From NCBI GenBank assembly GCA_026874595.1, contig CM049310.1, positions 16,346,058 through 16,410,057 of the forward strand: a stretch of 64,000 nt of DNA. Reading direction: 5' to 3'. The notes under the pieces are model-generated. The model did not search any database, was not told the DNA's origin, and saw only the letters and a list, made by a program, of their open reading frames with translations. The stretch is from Sipunculus nudus. Taxonomy: Eukaryota; Annelida; Sipuncula; Golfingiida; Sipunculidae. The position numbers and the translations under genes are program-made. Shown here piece by piece: positions 45,003 to 58,900 of the stretch (within the stretch, counting starts at the first letter, position 1; each line of letters begins with the position of its first letter).

Positions 45003-48000
45003 TCGTTGGAACTTCGTTGACTTGTTCCCGACCCATCTAAGACCCAAAATAGACTTTTTCCATGAACCTGCGCACTGCGTATGTTTGAGCCGGCATGTGA
45101 AGGGTTCCGGTCAGCTGATCCGAGGGCCGCATGTAAACAGACGTGTACAGGGGAGGCGAGGAAATCTTGTTCATTTGATTTAGATCCGAGTGTTTGAGTG
45201 ACCGATAAATAGTTAACATAACGCAAGTATATACCCCAGCGACACAGCATTGTATACTTGTTAATCATATTGTTTATTGAAATAGGTATGTAAACTGTGA
45301 ATAAACCCACACAGCAAAAAACATCTTACAAAAATTTTCAACAGACCATTTTAAAAAATCAGAAACATTTCTAAATTTTCGCAGATATAAAATGTTATAT
45401 TACGGATAAAGTCATTTAAAAAAAGCATCAATATATAGTTTTCTTTTCATTGATTAATTTTGGTTACTTAAATAAATAATGTTACATGTACTCCCGCTTG
45501 TGAAAATACACTTAACAGATTAGAGCCAATATAATATAAACTACACTAACAGGACATGTTAGCTTGATAAGCAACTGGAACGGAATGACAGACATAAAGA
45601 ATATCAAAATTGGCGTAAATGGTTGTGTGTGCACACACGTGTGACAAAAACGATGTTTTTGATAATTGGTGAACATTAAATCATTTTCGGATGTTACCTC
45701 GTTTTCAAAATTTTCACTTCCGTTTTGCCTTGAATCCGTGTTTATTTCTTTTCAAGATCCGTAATATAAACGTTAAATGGACATTTGAAAACACTAAATT
45801 ACGACTCAGACGTGTAAAGTAAGATGGGTAACTGCAATTCATGTATGCAATGTTTCTTTGGTCGAACTGAATTACCGAACTAGCCTAGGAGCAGTGTTTA
45901 ATATTTCCGAGAAAAGAAATTGCATCTGGACCTGCCATATTCTAAACTCACTTCTGTTTCCAGGATTAGGGTTGAGCAGCACAACAGGACAGCTCGTGAG
46001 AAGGTAAGTTAAAACTATATGTTGCGTACCAAAACTCTCCACAGCAAAACTGAAGAGATTAATTCCATGTAACATTTTTATTGAAATTCTAAAATAAAAT
46101 TTATTTTAAACCTTGATGACGACAACTGATTTCTTGAGAAATAAAATGTCCACAGACATCTACTTTCAAGATGCATTTTCCCAGCCCACAGGGGATTTTA
46201 GTGGATCTCAGACGAGAGGGGTTTTCCACGCGTGTGAAATATTATATGGTAGAAAAAGTTTTTTTTTTTAAATGGCATCAAAACATAAACACTGGTCACG
46301 TGGTGAACCCTCAGGTACCAGTTGAAAGGTCTGGGTTAAAGCACAATGGCCAATATGAAACGTCCACTGGTGAGACGAACAGAGGTTGATGAATTTGGCT
46401 GGGTCGACAAAGTCATTAGTTTTTTTCTGCCGAGTATTCTTTAGAGGAAGGGCCATGGTCTGGACTAAGAACTTAAAAGAGTCCAAGTTTATTACATATT
46501 GTCAAGGAATGATTAGGAAAACAACCTCCGAGATTTCGGATGATATTATATCAATTCTCCCACCCCATCCCCGATGTTCGAACCAGTGAACTTAAAATCA
46601 AATGTCAGATGGCTCTAAATGGTCAAATCTTATAAGACTCAGGCAAACGGTCAGTTACACAATAGCTGAATGATTAGAAAGGCCGTGATCGCCCAGGTTC
46701 CAAGGAATAAACAAGAACAACAGAAAAGTGAAAGGTCACTATTTTATTCTGCGGCAGTGACGTCACCTTGCAATGCCACACTGACGTGATTCCCGCGCTG
46801 ACATTAATCTACCACATGCCTATATACGTATATCTGCAGGAAGACTTGATTAACACTCTTACAAACCATGCGTATTATTATCAACTCAAATCAGTGTATA
46901 CAAGAAATCCACACTTCTAACTACGTGTCGAGATATATAACCAATCGACTTACATGATATCTGTATTTGTTGTCTATTTCCTCTCTGTTAAAATAATCTG
47001 CAGTGTGTGGTAATATATCACTGTTTCTTAGCGCAATGACACAAACAGATTTTTGAATTAGAGAGTCCTGAATTCGAGTTGTAACCAAACTGATGCTGTC
47101 TGGCTTTATAATGCATCTCTGTTCAGAATATGACAATGGAAAATCAAAGCACCCATAAATACTCAGTTTATAACAAAATAAGATACAATAGTTAGTATCA
47201 TATGATTATATGGCCTAAACGATTAAATAATATACATCAAATTATCAATATACATGTATCTGGAAGTAGACCAGGTCCACAACTGAAATAATATCTGAGT
47301 GTATCACAAATCTTTCCAATGCGACAAGTCCAAATCACTCCAGTCACATGAACATATAAAACGGACACTACTGCCACCTGCGGGGTAAAACTGAAACTAC
47401 AAAACAGCAGCAGAATTAACTCTGCTGCACCCATATTACCCTGTGTAAAAACCACTGACCAGGCCTGGGAATGAGGGGAAAAAAGCAGGGAAACCATCTG
47501 CGGTTGTGTTTTTACAAATACGACAGTAACGGTCAATGTTTACAACGGCACAGTCTAAATTTACCGAAAATCACATTTCTTTTCACGGGGTTAATACAAT
47601 ACATGTGATGAATCATGATTATGAAATAAATAGAAAAAGAGAAATAGGCGCGATGACAGTTTGACTAAAAATATAATACCTTTATACCCTGGCTTACCAA
47701 GAGTAATGCGCTAGATAATCTATAAACATATACTGTTCTGACATTAACGTTGGACACATTTAGAAATTAATATAAATGGGTCATTGTTATGACACCTGGT
47801 GACATATAAAGCACAGATTTTTCTCAGCAAATGTACTTTTGAATTCAAGGTGAACGCACTTACGAAAATACCTTAATTGCATAACAACGCCATCTGGAGC
47901 TAAATCTTGTTACTATTTTCTACTTATCTTCTATTTTTTCAGAGGTTTGTAACATTTTTCTGTAAGCAGCAGTGACAGTTTAACAATGTATATGTCATTC

Positions 48001-51000
48001 CTCTGTCACTTTGGTGGCATCTACAGTGACATGAACAAAAAAAAAACATTTCATTTAAATAAACTCAGGTGGCGTTGATAAGCAATTGATTAACCAGTGT
48101 AACTTATTATCAACACACTGTCCTATTATCTAATAAGCACACGAAATAAAGGGACGGCCACATATTTAAAATTGTCCACAGCAAGTTAAGCAAAAGTTCA
48201 CAAGTATCTTCTGATACAAAAAGAATAATACCTTTACAATGAGCACTCCATTTTGGAATAAAGTCTGCGACATCTAACTTGCAAGATATGATTGGTTCTC
48301 CTTATCAGCAGTTGGCCATAAATATACATATTAATAAAATACCAGTACACACTTACTGACTGATGTTGTGTTGTCTTATTAAGTACTTGTGCTAACGTTT
48401 TTATCATCGTTGGTTGGTTATTCTTTTGGTTTGTTTGCCAGAAATTTACTTAATATTATGGACGGTTTTGCTGAAATTTTCAATGATTTCTTGATCACCA
48501 ATATATATTTAATCTTGAAGTATTATTTACCAATGATACGGCAGATCCAACCATTATTTGGGCATTATTATGACACATTTTTCTGTGTAGTTTACATTAA
48601 CGTTTAATTAGGAACCTGGCAGAGGCATATATACAGTCTCTTTGTTTCTAGTTTATTCTTTTGAAGAAAGTGACCCCAATTACTCTACAGATGGCGCTAT
48701 TGGTTGGCAAAAAGCAAAATTATTGCTAGGTTTTACAAAACATAATTTGACATATATTTTTTTATTGATATAGAGCACTTAACATTATGCACATAGAAAT
48801 CTGAGGATTTTGTGTTCTGAGTCAAAACCATTATTCTTTGTAAACTTCCCAGTGCACCTATGTGTGGATATCTTTGGTAAAAACTGGTTCATTTAGAGAA
48901 AATTACAAAGATGTATCACTTTAAAATTTAGTATGATGGCCAAGTGTAACAAGTGTTGTAATAAGTGTTGAGACAAGTGTTGTCTGACTTTGCATATGTA
49001 TAAAAAGTTTGAACTTTAAACATAATATGAAGTACGTAAGCTGCCTGGTAATGGTATCATCTTGTATATTGTTGGAACCTTAATCTATGCACTGTACAAG
49101 ATGTTGTTGCCTAAAACACAGCACCCAAGTCTCAAGTCTCTTATTCTTTGGCAATTACTGGTAACTGTGACATAAAATGTGTGGTACTATTGTCACAGAT
49201 GCAGGTTTAAGCACTTTTTGTCAGGTTTTTCAAGTGTTGTCAGGTATTTCAAGTATTTAAAAGCACCGTTAGAATGGGTGAATGGTGCAGTTTATAGTTA
49301 ATTATAATGTAAAGCATATACAATCAATGCTTTTTTCATGACTTTTGTAACAATTTAGGAACTAAACCTGGCTCTCTACTTTATATCTGGTTATTTATAA
49401 TCTGTTGAAGTATTTCCTAAAATGCTGGAGTGCATTAATTGCTATACATCACAGATCATTAGCCAGTGACTTTTTGTATCAGACATGAAGCACTGCACCT
49501 TACACATCAAGCATGTTAAAGGCTCAAATTAACTTGGTTACATCATCTCTGTTGGTAAGCATGATATACAAATGTGTTTACAATTCATACTGAACACTAA
49601 TATAGTTAAATCAAGTAGAAAAAAATCATCAATTTGGTATGAGATCAACAGATATTTGATACAAAATCCAACCCTGGAAAACTATAAATAAGTTAGCAGC
49701 TTTTGCAACAACTGTGGAGTAAAGAAGTTAGCAGCTTACACAACAAATGTATGATGAACGTGACAGCCGAGTTACAAATATGTTATGATATAAACAGCTG
49801 GCCTGCTAGAAAATTAGTGCATGTAGTGATAACAGATTGACTTGTGTTATGATGTTATCCCTGAATGCAGTACTATCATGCTATAAAGTACACACATGCA
49901 ATTTCTACATCAGTGTTACAAAACAGAAAAAGATATTTACTTATGCATTACAGGCTTGCATGCACACATTAATAACGATTCTTAAAAATTTACATCACGG
50001 AGCAGTTAAAGGGTCACTTATATTAGCTTTGTATTCATCTGAAACACATTCACACACATTTTCACGCAAGCACATACACAGATAATGATATCCTGGTGTG
50101 AACTAAATATTACCTGTATCTTACACCTGTGTCTGCACACAGACACAATTCAATCAATATAACCCTGCTTATAACAATACAATTGTACTTGTAATTTGTC
50201 TGATACTGGTTGAATTATGGATTTACACAAACCCACATTATCAATATTTTGGGCTCTTTGAAATGTGTTGTCAAACCAGGCTGGATCTCTTGTGCTATTT
50301 ACTGTTTCTGATATGAAGCAGAACTGCAACCCTCTGACTGTTATACATTGACACAAATACAATTAATTCAAGCCTGCATATTTATAAAGTAACAAATTAA
50401 TTCTTAATTAAAAAGTCAAGTTCCCTAAAGTCACACATTGTCATACATCAAATGTAGACTTTTGAAAATAAAATATTCTATTTAGATGAGAATGTGTTAT
50501 CTTTACATGAGCAAATCACAGATTAGTGATTTTTGTTACAGTGTGGGTAGTTTTTTTACTACAACATTGAAGTTTTTCAAAACTTGGGATACACAATTCT
50601 TAACTATATTGAGCTACACAATAATCATAAGCTAAAAATCTCATTCACAAATTAAAAGAGTAGAGAGTACACAGCAGGATACCCCCTGGTTACTTATCAT
50701 ACATATATAACAGATCAGCCCTTGGTCTCAATTGGACCCATGTGTACATCCTTGTTTTACTATTAAATGTTTGGTCCAGTAATTAGTACCTACGTGTACC
50801 AAAATCTTGTGATATTTAAATTTCCATACCTATATATTAAAAAAAATATTTCATTAGAATGTCAACAAATCTTTACTGTAGTAAGACATACCACCAACAC
50901 TCAAAGAGGATTACAACAGATCAAGCTCTGACACCTGAGGTGGTACATATTACACCTTAAAATGTATAAGTGAGCATTCTTCCATACCTCCACTTTAATT

Positions 51001-51649
51001 TGATTGCTAATTTTGGGGAAAGATGTAGTTAAAAATACCTAAATCTCTCTATACCATTTACAGCCTGTTATCATTAACAAAGAATTTGGCTCCTGTTTTT
51101 AAAAATATTCTGTTCAACAACTTTACAAACTCTAAAATATCATTCTATGAGCTAAAGAAACCTTAACATTACCACTGACAATACTAGTCTGACGCGATAC
51201 CTTCAAGTAAAACATGTCAAAACTAAATATAACAAGCAGTTACTTTTTCAAACTTAATCTTGCATGACATATTTGTCATCTTGACTGTTCCAGCTCTAAA
51301 TGCAGTAAGATCAGAGATGGCATCACTGAAAACAGATCAATAAGAATAAGTAATCTTTACCTAAACATACCCATTGAAATAATTGTTAAAAGCTGGTACC
51401 AGACAAATCCTTCATTTGTACCCCTGCAGGGCCATGGATGTGAACATTTTACATGTACCGGTTTCATAATTTCTAAAACAATTGCCACTTATGACATTTA
51501 CCCCACCTTTAAGTTAAGTACCAAGTATCAATGACAAAGTAACAAAGTAAATTTCAAGTGACCATGGTGTTTACATGTAAAAATTAAGCATACAATTTTG
51601 ACTATCACAAAGGCACATTCACAATATAAATGTTCACACATTATCACCC
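45003..51649. other. Intergenic region between copy B and the carrier gene
   Basis: I found no supportable exon in 6.6 kb. It contains CTCF-like sequences near 47887 (minus CAGATGGCGTT), 48066 (caggtggcgtt) and 48687, and a possible pol III B-box near 46576 without a good A-box. Open frames are short and featureless. Confidence 0.45.
48687..48698 (+). promoter_or_regulatory. CTCF-like motif
   Basis: ACAGATGGCGCT matches the AGRTGGCGC core, on the plus strand. It lies in the spacer between the duplicated genes and the carrier gene. Inferred from motif only. Confidence 0.4.
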
Positions 51650-51655
51650 TTTATT
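51650..51655 (-). terminator. Candidate polyadenylation signal of the carrier gene
   Basis: AATAAA on the minus strand about 165 bases past the stop codon. It is the first canonical hexamer downstream. Confidence 0.45.
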
Positions 51656-51820
51656 TGCCAGCGTTTACATTAAATTCATTAAGTGCAACACTGCATACAC
51701 TAATTTTGTAAAACACAATGACCTAATATGGCTAGTCACAATACATTAGCCTGAGACCATTATGTTAATGAAATATTTGGTGTCATAATTAGTTATGAAA
51801 TCACATAACTATCAGTAACC

Positions 51821-52786
51821 CTACTCATGGCCTGCAGATAACAATTTTTTCAATACCTCATAAGATGCATTAATGATGCCCCATGATATCATAGACCTGG
51901 TATAATTCAAATGAACTCCTCTGAATATCTTCCTCCAACTCCCTTTACGTTCCTCGTAGATCTGTTTGAAAGCTTCCTGAAAAGGCAGGAAGTCACCGCC
52001 TAATTGACTCTGCATCCTCGTTTTGACAACGTTTACCGGGAAGAAGACAGTGCTGATCATGGCCCCGAGAATTCCTCCGCTGATGAAATCTGTTACGAAA
52101 TCAGTTCTATGGTCCCTACCTGGTAAGTATGAGTCTGAAACCATCAGTAATTTGATCTTGTCACGAAGTAGAAAGAACATCACGTTACTCAAACTGTTAC
52201 GAACAATGACTGCAGATAACCCACGGTAGTATTCCCTGAGGCCATAGCCGCGTAATTCGACAAAGGCATGAAATGTATTATTTAAATGTTTATGGTAAGT
52301 CCGATCCTGCAACAAGGTTTGTACCCTTTCAAAAGGTAACAATATGGCCTCCGTGCAGCCAGACAACATGGCTGCCCCCGCCTTACAGGAAGTGACTGAT
52401 AATCCTGGGTAATAGTTATGGAGTAGTCGCTGATACTGAAAATATGTTCCAAACATTATGGAAACTGATATACTCTTCTGCATTAAAGGAGGCAGAAGAC
52501 CACGATATACGTTTGAAAGGCCTTCTTTTTGGATTTGCCCTAGTGCTTTCCAGAAACGTACTCCATACAACTGTTGACGGAACATAACTTTGTTCATTGG
52601 GAATGTCACCATAATGTTTATACAAGCGGCACCCCATCCACAAACATATTCTTTGGTGTCTCGGCCAGCCATTTCCCTTCCCATAGTTCCCTGAGCTGTG
52701 TTGGTGTTGCCAGACCATTCTCTTCGGGAAGTTGGAGGTCTGGGTGTTTCTAGGGGAAGTGTGGGCAAAGATGTCACTTCCTTCAT
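51821..52786 (-). CDS. SLC25A51: Mitochondrial NAD+ transporter, SLC25A51-like
   Basis: A 321-residue mitochondrial carrier of the inner membrane. Its vertebrate relatives SLC25A51/52 (MCART1/2) import NAD+ into the matrix. Three carrier repeats are visible with helix-1 motifs FPMNKVMFRQ (residues 62-71), PFERVQ (151-156) and PVNVVKTRMQ (250-259). The segments FRQQLYG, YRGLLPPLMQK, LSNVMFF and SMISWGIINA are typical of this subfamily. Length is about 20 residues more than the human protein (about 297), from a Ser/Pro/Thr-rich N-terminal extension; Met35 and Met39 are alternative starts. The coding region is one exon. A 3' splice site (cag at 52793-52791) lies four bases before the ATG, so a 5' untranslated exon must lie upstream. 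No frameshift or missing key residue is seen. Confidence 0.93.
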   Translation of the reverse strand: MKEVTSLPTLPLETPRPPTSRREWSGNTNTAQGTMGREMAGRDTKEYVCGWGAACINIMVTFPMNKVMFRQQLYGVRFWKALGQIQKEGLSNVYRGLLPPLMQKSISVSIMFGTYFQYQRLLHNYYPGLSVTSCKAGAAMLSGCTEAILLPFERVQTLLQDRTYHKHLNNTFHAFVELRGYGLREYYRGLSAVIVRNSLSNVMFFLLRDKIKLLMVSDSYLPGRDHRTDFVTDFISGGILGAMISTVFFPVNVVKTRMQSQLGGDFLPFQEAFKQIYEERKGSWRKIFRGVHLNYTRSMISWGIINASYEVLKKLLSAGHE

Positions 52787-55700
52787 ATGTCTGAAAAGTG
52801 AAAAGCAGAGGAAACTAAATCAATAAACCATGAAAGAAATACATATAACAAAGATGCTTCCAATATTACACACTTACAGAGATTTATTCAGTCTTATGAA
52901 CTTGGGGACAATTTCATGATATTCTGAGTCCATCTTGTTTTAAATCTCATTAAGTACAAGATAAAAATTTTACTTATTCACTTTACTCTGAATGATAGAA
53001 TTCTTTTTTAATAAAAGCTCAATGCACATGTTACATAGTGTTAACAGAAATTTGACACTTTTACCCTAAAATAAGCATACCTGATCATTTCCAAATGTAA
53101 ACAATGCATGCTGTAACACTAAACAAACAGGTCTTCAAGTTCAATATAAAAATATTTTCCACATTCAAGCCTGACTATGCTAGGTTTCAAATACTCAGTC
53201 AAAACATCATTCCTGCATATTTCACACTGTAAGATTTTTTAAAGCATACTCCTTAGTGTCTACTGGACATACTTGATGTTTATATTTATTACATAATGAA
53301 ACAACTACAACCATAAATATCCCCATACCTGGCAGTCACAGATAACATAAAGACTTGATCACCTTATGCCTATATTTCATCACAAAATGTTCCTGTGAAG
53401 TATAGACCTCAGGTCAGTGAACTTGTGGTTATTTGCATAATTTATTCTAGGTGTTCACATGACTTTGAGGGGTGTAGGTCAGGTGGTTGGGTCAATGTTC
53501 AACAAGAAAGACATCAAAGCTCTACATTAATCAGATGAAGTGAAGTGGAATAAATCTGCACGACCAAGTTGATGTCATTTACATTTCTGGGTGTTTCCTC
53601 GGCATAGCCATGTGTACAGTATCACAGATCCTTATATCATGATAACAGATAATTATAAGTAAATCTAGAAAATTGAGGAAATACAAATTTAAACACTTCT
53701 TAGATCTGCCTGCCTCAATTGAATTCATACTTCTTGAAAGAAAGTCATTGTTTACAAACAGATAGAATAAAATGGTTTATTTACTGATTATTACATATAC
53801 TTCACAATTTACAATCACATAAGCAAAATATTCCTGTATATAAACGTCTTTAATGACCAGAAATAGATTAACACTTAGAATTTGGAATAATCTGCCATAT
53901 TTCTACAAAATTCACCTGATATTTCCTGTATTTATTTTGTGGGATGTGAAAAAATGATTCACAATTGAACAGCTGGACCTGAATTTTGGGGCTATCTTAT
54001 AGGAATCTACACAATAATCTGCATTATAATAAAAAAAAATTCAAATATTTTCTTAAGAAACCCCCCCAGATTGTTTGAGCTGATGTTTACATGATACAGG
54101 GTAAACTTTCTCTGGTACTGAAGCAGAGGTGATAAAAAGTAAAGATCACAGCCCAATGTTGACATAAACATGTGTTCCCTGATGTTGTTGGACTTGAGTC
54201 AGGTTCCAAGTTTACACAAAGAAACCCCTCAGTGCCAAATGAGCAGTCTAATTACAGACATATGATTCACAGTGCAGATTTTGCTCTGCTCTGTGCAGTA
54301 ATAAAATTTGTTTAAACAACACCTTGTTTGTTGTTTCTGCAGCTCACCCACAGGCAAACACAGAATTTTCAGCAATAAATTAACCAAATTTTCCAATTTG
54401 AGATATTCACTTATAAAAAAAAAGAATGAAATAAACATTCGATAAAAAAGCACAGGGTGATCTGAAGTGAAACTCCAAAAGAAAATTTCCACAACACTGT
54501 TACAATGGTATTTTTTATTCTTCAGGATTATCACCACAGATTACCCAATTCTCATTTTTTTTTGTAATATTCAGTTTAAAAATCCGCTACATAAAGGGCA
54601 ATGTCCTGGGATCCCTATCTGGCCATTTTTTGTTACTGGTGAAATCAATATTGTAATTGACAGTGGAACATAATCATTGTCACACAGCTCGTCTAACAGC
54701 ACACCTCAGAAATAACAATTTTTGGACCTGAACTGTCTGGGATGATGTCAAGTTTGTCTCAAGTGGGGTCACTTTCATGTATTCCTAAGAATCTTGAGAA
54801 ATTCAACAATATTTGGAAATTTTATAAAGGATCTGTCACATTGTCATCTATAAGATACCAGTGTATCAAGTGTGTGAATTCATCCAATCAAAACCCATTC
54901 TGCTGAACCCAGCTGAAGTCTGTGGACCCTCACAACACAAGAATGATAATGTGCCAGTATGTTATCATAAAACATATAAGTTACGGTATATAAACGAACA
55001 AGATAGGTTGTCACACTCACAAACCATAACAGAACTGGCAGTGATGCATATGATTATGTAGTTTGTTCATCCAGGCCCTATAGGGCATAAGTGAGATATA
55101 TATCAATCCCTCTTCTGATAATGGAGACAGCTCTTGACTTGTTGGATGACATAAGTTAACACACTAGAAGTGAGATCAGATCTTCAGTTCTGATTCATAA
55201 ATCATTGTCAAAACATAAGATATCCCTGGTAGTGGCTGATAACTCTGGAACTTTATTCAACCCATCATTTAATCTCTAATATTTACACAAAACTTTCAAA
55301 CTGATATTGTTTCATTAAAATTCTATTTAATTTCATGTAATATAATTTTCAATCTACTTCCAATCACTATTCAGTTAACTTGTTCCCTTTTCACATATAT
55401 AAACATTCTAAGATGGGAAACATTAAATTAATGAATTGTAAATTTAAATTTTTGTCAAATCTGTAAGGTTTTTTTAATGGAAATGTCAACACTTACTCAA
55501 GTTGCCCATCACTAGAAGAATAAAACCCACATGGAAAGCATTTGGAATATAAAACATTTATGCCAGTCTAGTGCCCTAGTAATTTTAAACTCTGCCTGCA
55601 GTATTTTTACAGCTCAATCAAAATGAATACCCTGAAGTAACAGAGAAAATAGTGAAGCATTTCCACTGCTGAACAGTCATCCTGGCTTGGTAGGCACTGT

Positions 55701-55851
55701 GTTTAATTAAATGACTTGCTGGTGGTGTAAATAAACTAAATATCACTTTCAAATATTATCCTGTGTGTATTAGGACAAGCAAGGTATCACTGACAAAAGA
55801 CAAGACAAACCATATTTTGTAAAATTATCAACTTTACCTCCAGCCAACTAA
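52787..55851. other. 5' intron of the carrier gene, no exon seen
   Basis: Begins with the polypyrimidine tract of the 52791 splice acceptor (minus strand). The rest is AT-rich with no recognisable exon. The untranslated first exon could be anywhere up to about 61.7 kb. Confidence 0.4.
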
Positions 55852-56437
55852 AGCCGAAAACACACTAACGCGCGCGTCAAGCATCACACGTCAAGTGTCA
55901 AATCTGGAAAAATCGCTCCACTCTATTTATCAATGACAAAACAGACAAACACGCGTGTCAAGCGTCAGCTATCACTCTTGGAGCGATTTTTGACGCGTGA
56001 CGCGCGCTAGCCACGTGGGGATTCCTGATAATGACATAACTAAATAGAGGCTTTCCCTCCCCAGGACTCAAATTCTATATAAAACTGCGGGTGTTTTGTT
56101 ATAATTCGTTGAACTATAATTATTGATTTGTTTTTGGATAGAAAACATGAAATAAACAACACAAATATATAAATATCGTTCAGAATAGTGACTGAGTTCT
56201 GTCATAGTTAGAACAGGTCACAAAAGATATATATTTGTATACAAGTAATCCAACGCTGATTATTGAAATTACTATTTTTCAAAGATAAGCAAAAAAATGC
56301 AATAGGTGCTTGGTTAATACCTTCCAATCTGACGCATGTCGTGCGCTTTGTAGCCGCGTTAGTGTTTTGAATTTGTCGTTTGGCGCAGGCGTGACGCTTG
56401 ACGGATGCGTGATGCGCGCGCTAGTCTGTTTTGGGCT
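55852..56437. mobile_element. 586-bp palindromic MITE with TAA target duplication (PIF/Harbinger-like)
   Basis: Terminal inverted repeats of about 45 bp start AGCCGAAAACACACTAACGC on the left and, read inward, AGCCCAAAACAGACTAGCGC on the right. TAA flanks both ends (55849-55851 and 56438-56440). Within it lies a second perfect hairpin, aaaaatcgctcca (55908-55920) against tggagcgattttt (55979-55991), followed by GACGCGTGACGCGCGCTAG sub-repeats. It has no coding capacity. The 3-bp TWA-type duplication suggests PIF/Harbinger mobilisation. CpG-rich arms contrast with the AT-rich surroundings. Confidence 0.75.
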
Positions 56438-57475
56438 TAAAGATTAAAGCATTTGACCAGGAGAAAAAGGGATGGGGTCTAGGAGCCACATATTCCATTC
56501 CCAACAGTCAAACTCATAGCAGACCAGCTCTGGACTAAATTCACAGGTTGCAGAGCATTGTCTTGTGTGACTCATATGAAACCGTTTCTTGTATAAACAG
56601 CTTGTCATGACAGAAGGTATACCTGGTCTGGATGTCAAAGCAGACATTAATTAAATTGGATTACTATGTAAATTGATAAATTGGATCATATTCACAGCAT
56701 TAAATGATATGATCCATCACATATCAGCTATTATATAAACCCTATATTATATCACTGGTTAATTTACCTCTGCTGATTCAATTAGAACAATGTCCATTGA
56801 AATAAATCAAGAAACCAATTACTTCTGCTTTCATTTATTTAATTTATTAAATGGACACAGGTTAGAAATTCTGCAAATAACAGTAATAATTTCCAGCAAA
56901 GAATCGTTTGTCTAACTAGGTGCCAGGTGTATACAATATAGTTTGTCTGACTTTGTCATGGTCATAAGTTGACATTCCTTGTAGAACTTCATAAAACTTT
57001 GTGGATAAGGGAACCAATGATTATCTGCAAAAACTTCAAATGGAATTACCAAAATACAAGCTTTATTCAGTGTGAATAATACACACACGTTCCAATACTG
57101 TTTTAATAACATGACACATGGAATGTGAATGTACCTTAAACATAGTGTAAAAGTTAAGTATAATGAGTATATCAATCATTAGATGGACAATAAGTTTATG
57201 CATTAAATCTTAAAATTTTACCAGGAAAGACCTAACTTAGGGAATAAACAACCAATGGAAATACTTGTTCATTATCAGATAGTGTAAAAGATATATTTTT
57301 AATTTACATCTAACATAAAACATCTGTTTTAATTTATAAAATCAGTATTTTGCTTTTTGTCATTTGAAGCTACAGGCATACATGAGGATGTGACATGTTG
57401 CTGAGACTACAATATAAATGACTGAACATCGGTGTAGATGGGACAATTTATTCTCTCCGGGATAACTCTTTTTTT

Positions 57476-58130
57476 TATATAACACAGAATTTAAACCCTC
57501 ACAAAAAAAGCCAACCACAGTATCTGGTTAAAAGCTTAGAGTTGAAGTGAGACACCTCAGGACATGATTTGCAATACAAGCTGAAAATGCCAGAGAACTG
57601 TGTTTATATGGACAACTTGAAAGTAGTGTTGTTTTCATTTGTTGCTTATTTTCTTACCATAGTTTTTAGGGAGTTAACAACACTTTTTGGCAAGTTATAA
57701 CCTATTTTAAGCAGTAAAAGGCACTGCCCTGCCGAAAACAGGTTTTGGGCAGCCTTAAAATCAACCCTGTCAGCAGGGTTACATTTTTGCAATTAAAGAA
57801 TTTTCAAGGTTTTGTTAGGTTCCCTTTTGGTGATGTTATAATAGATTTACATGAATAGAGTATATCCATTATTTTATTAATATGCAGTGACATATTATTT
57901 AGAAGTCATTAACAATATCATTCTGTTGCCTTTCCCATTAGACAATACAGCCATGGGTATTTTATATGATATTTTAATTAGGCTGTAGTGTGAAAGACTG
58001 ATCACCTGGGTAGATAGGGTGCCTTGTTTGTAATGTTACTTTTTCAAGATATTTTATTTTCCTTTTGCAAATATAGCAAAATTTAAACCCCATTGAACAG
58101 AAAGCCAACCACAGTATATAAACATGACAA
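57476..58130. repeat. Pair of diverged direct repeats
   Basis: 'aatttaaaccct...aaaaaagccaaccacagtat' near 57490-57525 recurs as 'aatttaaacccc...agaaagccaaccacagtat' near 58080-58116. The similarity extends weakly on both sides ('cacct.gg.tagat', 'ttgtaat'). It is an old repeat, non-coding. Confidence 0.45.
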
Positions 58131-58589
58131 AAGAAAGTAAATGATACATCTTTTCTTTTCAATGGATAATTTGTAATATATTTTTTTGACAGAAATTATA
58201 CTTGCCATGCTATCTTAAACTGTCCTTAGCAATATTTTACAACACACTGTGGGCTGTTCAGATCTCATTCCTTCCACTCAGCAAATGGATATGCAAAAGT
58301 TTAGGGCCCTTGCAGTTTACAAAGCTATCAGTCATAAAGTGAGTTTTTGAAAAATGAAGTAGAAAATAGATTTTTTTCTATATTCAAGACCTACAGGCCT
58401 TATGCTAACCTGTGCAATGGGATAAACATCAGGTATAATGCTTCCATGATAACATGCTTGACCATAATTTGAAAAGTACTTGATTGCTTTTCAAGTACAT
58501 GCGTGACATGTACAAGTACAATGCAAGTATTAAACATTTAATCTGAATACAAGTACCAATTACAAAAAGGGGTCTCCGGAACTACTGGT

Positions 58590-58900
58590 TTGGATATACA
58601 CAATCCAAATATAATTGTAGGTGGTGCCACAAGTCTTGTATACAACAGAACTATCCAAGATCTATGGACAAGCACAATTTCGGGCTGATATATGTCAAGT
58701 CACTCCTCAGAAATAAGCAGGGACGTACACAGTGTTAAAATATTGTAGGTGGTCTAACCAATCTTGTAAACAACAAAGCTATCTGAGATGTATAGATAAT
58801 CCCTCCTGAGAAATAAGCAGGGACATACACTATGCAAAAATCATTATAGGTTGCAACACCAGTCTTGTATATGAGAAAGGTGTTCCCCAAGCAGACCAGA
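58590..58900. repeat. Array of ~125-bp repeat units with ggtggtgccac cores
   Basis: About three units share 'gtaggtggtgccac..gtcttgta', 'caa..actatc.agat.ta' and 'actcctcagaaataagcagggac'. Related to the array at 62930-63265. Confidence 0.65.

Noticed and set aside
46560-46640. tRNA gene or SINE suggested by a minus-strand GGTTCGAAC B-box
   Set aside because: No acceptable A-box at the right spacing and no cloverleaf.
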